Shown here: one piece after another, positions 36,495 to 40,120 of the stretch
How the letters are laid out: the number at the start of each line of letters is the position of its first letter
Position numbering within the stretch: the first letter of the stretch is position 1
Assembly: GCA_903832775.1 (NCBI GenBank)
Contig: CAILCX010000112.1
Coordinates: 1-40,120 of the forward strand
Direction: 5' to 3'
Source: an uncultured Methylobacter sp.
GTDB taxonomy: Bacteria > Pseudomonadota > Gammaproteobacteria > Methylococcales > Methylomonadaceae
Length of the DNA stretch: 40,120 nucleotides
Made by a program: the position numbers and the translations under genes
Notes under the pieces: model-generated
Databases searched by the model: none
Seen by the model: only the letters and a program-made list of their open reading frames with translations
What the model was told of the DNA's origin: nothing

Positions 36495-37490
36495 TCAGCT
36501 TTCTTGGTGATGTGTTTTCGCCACTGCTTCGGCAAGTACCTTAATGTCTGCTCCAGGTTTACAGACATTCTCACTGAGATGCCTGCGCCAACCGCGGGCT
36601 CCGGGTTCGCCATGAAAAAGACCTAATATATGCCGTGAGATGCTATTTAATCGAACACCTTCTGCCAGTTGTTGTTCAATATAAGGGATTAACAATTGAA
36701 GAATCTGGTTGCGAACTCGGGGTTCTTTAACATCATTATAAAACCGCCTGTCCACTTCGGCCAAGACATAAGGATTATGATAAGCCTCTCTGCCTACCAT
36801 GACTCCATCAACATGATTCAAAACCTCTTCTGCCTGCTCCAAAGTAGTGATACCGCCATTCAGAATGATTTCCAACTGTGGAAAATCCTGTTTTAGTTGA
36901 TAAACGACCTCGTAACGCAAGGGCGGAACATCTCGATTTTGCTTGGGCGACAAACCACTTAGCCAAGCTTTTCGGGCGTGAACAATAAACGTTTCGCAAC
37001 CGGCATCGGCAACCGTCTTTACAAAGTTTACTAATTCTTCATAGGAATCAAGGTTATCGATACCGATTCTTGATTTGACAGTAACCGGAATTGAAACTGA
37101 CTGTTTCATGGCTGCAACGCATTCAGCCACCAGCAAGGGTTCCGCCATCAGGCAGGCACCAAAACGACCATTTTGAACCCGGTCACTGGGACAACCAACA
37201 TTCAGGTTCACTTCATCATAGCCATAATCTTCGACTAACTTTGCGCAGTAGGCCAACTCCAGAGGATTGCTGCCCCCTAATTGGAAGGCAACCGGATTTT
37301 CAGCGGCATTAAATCGTAAGAATCGGTGATGGTCTGCATGTATCAAGGCGCCTGTGGTTACCATTTCGGTATATAGATAAGCCTGATCAGAAATTAATCG
37401 ATGAAAATAACGGCAATGTCGATCAGTCCAGTCCAGCATGGGAGCTACGCAGAAAGTACGCAAGGGTTTATGGGGTTGCTTTATTGTCAT
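36495..37490 (-). CDS. dusA: tRNA-dihydrouridine(20/20a) synthase DusA
   Basis: DusA reduces uridine 20 and 20a in the D-loop of tRNAs using FMN and NADPH. The 331-residue protein starts near FCVAPMLDWTDRHCRYFHRL, the DusA-specific start of the TIM barrel. It has FQLGGSNPLELAYCAKL, VNLNVGCPSDRVQNGRFGACLM with the catalytic Cys in GCPSDRVQ, VTVKSRIGID, FIVHARKAWLSGLSP and LNGGITT. The C-terminal helical domain ends the protein. The ATG at 37490 is preceded by a purine-poor spacer. It stands alone on the minus strand, divergent from the multicopper oxidase gene. Confidence 0.96.
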   Translation of the reverse strand: MTIKQPHKPLRTFCVAPMLDWTDRHCRYFHRLISDQAYLYTEMVTTGALIHADHHRFLRFNAAENPVAFQLGGSNPLELAYCAKLVEDYGYDEVNLNVGCPSDRVQNGRFGACLMAEPLLVAECVAAMKQSVSIPVTVKSRIGIDNLDSYEELVNFVKTVADAGCETFIVHARKAWLSGLSPKQNRDVPPLRYEVVYQLKQDFPQLEIILNGGITTLEQAEEVLNHVDGVMVGREAYHNPYVLAEVDRRFYNDVKEPRVRNQILQLLIPYIEQQLAEGVRLNSISRHILGLFHGEPGARGWRRHLSENVCKPGADIKVLAEAVAKTHHQES

Positions 37491-37837
37491 GGTGTTTATT
37501 AGAGTGCGTTTTAGCTATTTTACTTTATTTTTTAAGCTCTATTTGCACAATGACATATATCGTGAGTTTTTGTGGGCAAAACAAAGATAATTCATTGAAA
37601 ATACAGCATACCTATTAAGCGGTATTGCAACACCATCTCTATTGTCGCAACGAATATCGAAGCATTTACAGGCTAGCTGTGGATCGATTTGCACATAGTT
37701 CCCTATAAAAACTGCATTAATTTCAGGGAGATTAATTTGCGGCTGAGTAAATATGTAGCTTCCGAAGCACTTGGAGATTATGATGCAAAGTTGGATATAA
37801 CAGCAGTCTAATAATAATTAATTCGAGGTAACTCAAA
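37491..37837. other. divergent spacer between dusA and the multicopper oxidase gene
   Basis: This 347-base AT-rich spacer must hold both promoters, but I could not place a convincing pair of boxes. GAGGTAACTC (37824-37833) provides the ribosome-binding site of the oxidase gene. A short frame TTG 37737 to TAA 37811 (24 codons, RLSKYVASEALGDYDAKLD) is preceded by AGGGAG; it may be a leader peptide or chance. No CueR-type or CopR-type operator palindrome is obvious. Confidence 0.4.
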
Positions 37838-39445
37838 ATGAAAATGACGACTAATATAAAACGACGCAAACTTTTAAAATATACCGCAATCGGAATCGCT
37901 GGTGCAGTCACCTATCCTTGCTGGGCAAAGACAGAAGGTTTTGTCAGCGTCAACAGACCTTCTGCCGGTTTTTCTCCAGACGTTGAAATTGAACTGACCA
38001 TGAACACGGCTGACGTAGCCATTCTGAGTGGCGAAAAAACTCACGTTTGGAAAGTCACCGGTAAAGTCCTTACCGGCCCGGCAACTGCGCTGGATAATAA
38101 TGAAGGCACTTATCTTGCGCCTACTTTACGTTTCAAAAAAGGCCAGAAAATCCGGCTGATTCTTAATAATAATTTACCTGCGCAATCGATTTTGCATTGG
38201 CATGGACTACATGTCCCGTCCAATATGGATGGTAATCCCATGTATGCAATTAATCATGGTGAAACATATATTTATGAATTTGAGATACTCAACCGTGCTG
38301 GCACCTATTGGTTTCATGCCCATACCCATGGTGCAACGGCTAGGCAGGTTTATTCGGGTCTTGCCGGTTTGTTTATCGTCAGTGATGAGCAGGAGCAGGC
38401 ATTAAACTTGCCCGATGACTCTTGCGATGTGCCCCTGGTGATTCAGGATCGTAGTTTCGATGGTCAAAACCAGTTAGCTTATTCTGGTCACATGATGCAG
38501 CGTATGCAGGGTTTTCTCGGCGATCAGATTTTAGTTAATGGCCGACCTGATTTTGTCTTGCCGGTGGCGACTCGCGCTTATCGGCTCCGGTTTTTAAATG
38601 GCTCTAATTCAAGGATTTATAAACTAGCCTGGGATGACGGCACGCCGATTACTGTGCTGGGTGTTGATGGTGGCTTACTTGAAAGTCCCGAACAACACGC
38701 TTATGTCATGCTGGCTCCCGGTCAGAGATTGGAAGTATGGATGGACTTTAGCGAACGGGCGCTAGGTACCGAACTGACCTTGCGCAGTCTTCCGTTTACT
38801 TCGGCTAGTCACGGCGGCATGGGGATGGGTATGATGGGTGGTCGCGGAATGCGCGGAGGCATGATGGGCGGTATGATGTCAGTCAGCACCTTGCCTTCAG
38901 GATCAGATTATCCGCTCATGAAAATTCGCGTCGCCAAAAAAGAACAAGGTCATAACACACTGCCTAAAACCTTGACGCCCATTACCGAACTGCAACTCAA
39001 AAATGCAGCCAATCCGACCAAGCCCAAAACAATTGCCATGTCCATGAAACACATGTCAGCTCAGCTAAATGGTCGTTCTTACGCCATGGACGATATTCAG
39101 CCAGATGAAATTATTCCGGTCAACAGTCTGCAACTAATCGAATTTGACAATGGTTTTGATGGCGGCATGCATGGCATGATGATGGCTATGCCACATCCGA
39201 TGCATTTACACGGCGAACAGTTTCAGATTGTCAAACGGGAAGTCAATGCGGGATCAAGTGACAATTACGCCAGTGTTTCCGGAGGCTTTATTAATAAAGG
39301 CTGGCAAGATACCGTTCTGGTAATGCCGGGCGAGAAAGTCACCATCTTGAAACCGTTTAATGATTTTAAAGGCTTGTTCATGTACCACTGCCACAATCTG
39401 GAACATGAAGACATGGGTATGATGCGGGATTTTCTGATTAAATAA
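37838..39445 (+). CDS. Tat-exported multicopper oxidase (laccase/CueO-CopA type)
   Basis: The 535-residue protein has a twin-arginine signal (KRRKLLKY with R9-R10, then a hydrophobic stretch to ~26) and would act in the periplasm. All four copper motifs are intact: HWHGLH (H120, H122), WFHAHTH (H160, H162), HPMHLHG (H453, H456, H458) and HCHNLEHEDMGM (H517, C518, H519, H523; axial ligand M528). A Met/Gly-rich insert (HGGMGMGMMGGRGMRG, continuing to ~347) and another Met-rich loop (MHGMMMAM, 444-451) lie near the copper sites, as in Cu(I)-oxidising CueO and CopA enzymes. Likely role: oxidation of Cu(I) or phenolic substrates in copper tolerance. The ATG at 37838 follows GAGGTAAC. It is transcribed alone. 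Confidence 0.92.
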   Translation: MKMTTNIKRRKLLKYTAIGIAGAVTYPCWAKTEGFVSVNRPSAGFSPDVEIELTMNTADVAILSGEKTHVWKVTGKVLTGPATALDNNEGTYLAPTLRFKKGQKIRLILNNNLPAQSILHWHGLHVPSNMDGNPMYAINHGETYIYEFEILNRAGTYWFHAHTHGATARQVYSGLAGLFIVSDEQEQALNLPDDSCDVPLVIQDRSFDGQNQLAYSGHMMQRMQGFLGDQILVNGRPDFVLPVATRAYRLRFLNGSNSRIYKLAWDDGTPITVLGVDGGLLESPEQHAYVMLAPGQRLEVWMDFSERALGTELTLRSLPFTSASHGGMGMGMMGGRGMRGGMMGGMMSVSTLPSGSDYPLMKIRVAKKEQGHNTLPKTLTPITELQLKNAANPTKPKTIAMSMKHMSAQLNGRSYAMDDIQPDEIIPVNSLQLIEFDNGFDGGMHGMMMAMPHPMHLHGEQFQIVKREVNAGSSDNYASVSGGFINKGWQDTVLVMPGEKVTILKPFNDFKGLFMYHCHNLEHEDMGMMRDFLIK

Positions 39446-39748
39446 TTGATTAGTGTCGTAGTGTCGGGTTTCACGACAGGAAACCGCGATTGGGGGGGAT
39501 AGCCGTTTGCCTGGCGGCGAATCCGTCCAGCTGTATTATTAATGTTCGATAGTTTTCATCGTTGCCACTTTCCGGCTTAGCAATGCGGCTACAGATCCGT
39601 AAGCGTCGATTTGATGAGAGACAAAAACCGATAACACTGCATTTATGGCGGCGGTTGTTCAGAATTGCAATTTCTTTTGTTACCGAACGGGACGCTGGAA
39701 CGTCCTTGCGGCATTCCCACGCCGGAGCGTGGGAATGCTGGAAAACCC
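39446..39748. other. intergenic region between converging genes, with imperfect palindromes
   Basis: After the oxidase stop, GGTTTC (39467-39472) pairs with GAAACC (39480-39485); it lacks a T-run and is only a weak terminator candidate. GGACG-CTGGAA-CGTCC (39690-39705) stands next to the larger palindrome at 39711. An open frame on the + strand (39562-39897) translates repeat DNA and is not a gene. Confidence 0.45.
39711..39738. repeat. perfect 12-bp-stem palindrome, REP/MITE-like
   Basis: GCATTCCCACGC (39711-39722), loop CGGA, then GCGTGGGAATGC (39727-39738). It lies 10 bases downstream of the stop of the repeat protein on the minus strand, after a smaller hairpin. Palindromes of this type (CATTCCCACGC...) recur in many gammaproteobacterial genomes, to my memory; copy number here cannot be counted from one window. 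Confidence 0.7.
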
Positions 39749-40120
39749 TTATTTTACTGAAAACGAACTCGTTACCTGAACTGCCGGTGCAAAAGTCGTA
39801 TTACCGGCTTGATTGGCCGCTACAGTACACGTACCAGCAGAACGACCTGTCACTTGGGTTCCGGAGACTCTACAGACATTTGACGTTGAAGAAGTGAAAG
39901 TGACCGACAGCCCTGAACTGGCAGTGGCTGCAAGCGTGTTTTTTCCATTAATGGCCAGCGATGTCGGCGCAGTAAAACTAATGATTTGAGCTTTCTTAGG
40001 AGCAATAACAACGAGTGCAGCAGTGACGCTGATAGCCTTGGTCACTGGGGGCGCAGGGGCAAAGCTGGCATTACCCGCTTGATTGGCAATCACATTACAG
40101 GTGCCAGCAGTTGGACCTGC
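39749..40120 (-). CDS. C-terminal end of an Ig-like tandem-repeat surface protein (gene starts beyond the window)
   Basis: The frame is open to the right edge of the window, so only the last ~123 residues are seen. They hold at least one full and one partial copy of a ~80-residue repeat. One copy ends GTCTVAANQAGNTTFAPA and the earlier partial copy has GTCNVIANQAGNASFAPA. The repeats carry the pattern ISFTAPTSLAINGKNTLAAT, then SSTSNVCRVSGTQVTG, which resembles bacterial Ig-like (Big) repeats of large secreted or surface proteins. Cysteines recur at matching places. The C-terminus is a short SSFSVK without an obvious anchor. A hairpin follows the stop. The size and N-terminus cannot be known. 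Confidence 0.75.
   Translation of the reverse strand, partial: AGPTAGTCNVIANQAGNASFAPAPPVTKAISVTAALVVIAPKKAQIISFTAPTSLAINGKNTLAATASSGLSVTFTSSTSNVCRVSGTQVTGRSAGTCTVAANQAGNTTFAPAVQVTSSFSVK

Noticed and set aside
39562-39897. + strand open frame of 111 codons
   Set aside because: It reads through the REP-like palindrome (giving RHSHAGAWE text, typical of false proteins from such repeats) and overlaps the repeat-protein gene on the other strand.
1-40120. CRISPR arrays, tRNA or rRNA genes, insertion sequences, integrases, toxin-antitoxin or phage genes
   Set aside because: I looked for spaced direct repeats, cloverleaf-like tails and transposase motifs and found none.

Overview
This window looks like chromosomal DNA of a gammaproteobacterium, most likely a Methylococcales-type methanotroph. 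That assignment is an inference from the look of the proteins: GltBD, GlnS, RlmJ, DusA and ProA of gammaproteobacterial type, a DUF2760/Hsp70 pair, a Met-rich periplasmic copper oxidase, and moderate-to-low GC with AT-rich spacers. No 16S gene, methane monooxygenase or other marker is present to prove it.

Left part (1-4730, mostly + strand): the 3' end of truD, a DedA membrane protein, uvrC overlapping pgsA, a TetR-like regulator and a small CxxC protein. A block of minus-strand nitrogen-assimilation genes follows (gltD, gltB), with a near-consensus sigma-70 promoter upstream of gltB. Divergent from gltB is a ubiquinone-biosynthesis hydroxylase, followed by a PilZ protein. From 13.1 to 17.9 kb, minus-strand genes encode an NTF2-like protein, glnS, rlmJ, an RMD1/DUF155 protein and a small secreted His/Gly-rich protein.

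Centre (17.9-29.2 kb, + strand): a gene-poor stretch ends in a decayed C-terminal remnant of a type III glutamine synthetase (glnN) with two in-frame stops. It is followed by the most remarkable part of the window, a compact three-gene cassette. The first gene encodes a 2475-residue protein whose last ~400 residues look like an ATP-grasp ligase; the rest I cannot assign to any family, although it carries a GYGGYC-x-PKD motif like the catalytic loop of UDP-glucose dehydrogenases. The second gene, overlapping the first by 17 bases, encodes a stand-alone ATP-grasp protein. The third, 41 bases downstream, encodes a GHMP kinase that closely resembles plant glucuronokinase. Together they suggest an undescribed pathway that phosphorylates a uronic acid and ligates something through ATP-grasp chemistry. 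The chemistry is inference; the gene content is what the sequence shows.

Right part (29.2-37.5 kb, minus strand): proA-nadD-rsfS as a tight operon, a DUF2062 membrane protein, ubiX, a secreted small protein-DUF2760-Hsp70 operon, and dusA. Between the secreted protein gene and dusA the + strand carries a promoter, a possible ~210-nt small RNA with an ACCUCCU (anti-Shine-Dalgarno-like) hairpin loop, and a strong intrinsic terminator. The last part has a Tat-exported multicopper oxidase, a REP-like palindrome, and the 3' end of a minus-strand gene for a repetitive Ig-like surface protein that runs off the window.

Recurrent GC-rich palindromes sit 6-8 bases after the stop codons of gltD, glnS and rlmJ. 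They look like a related family of 3'-end hairpins.
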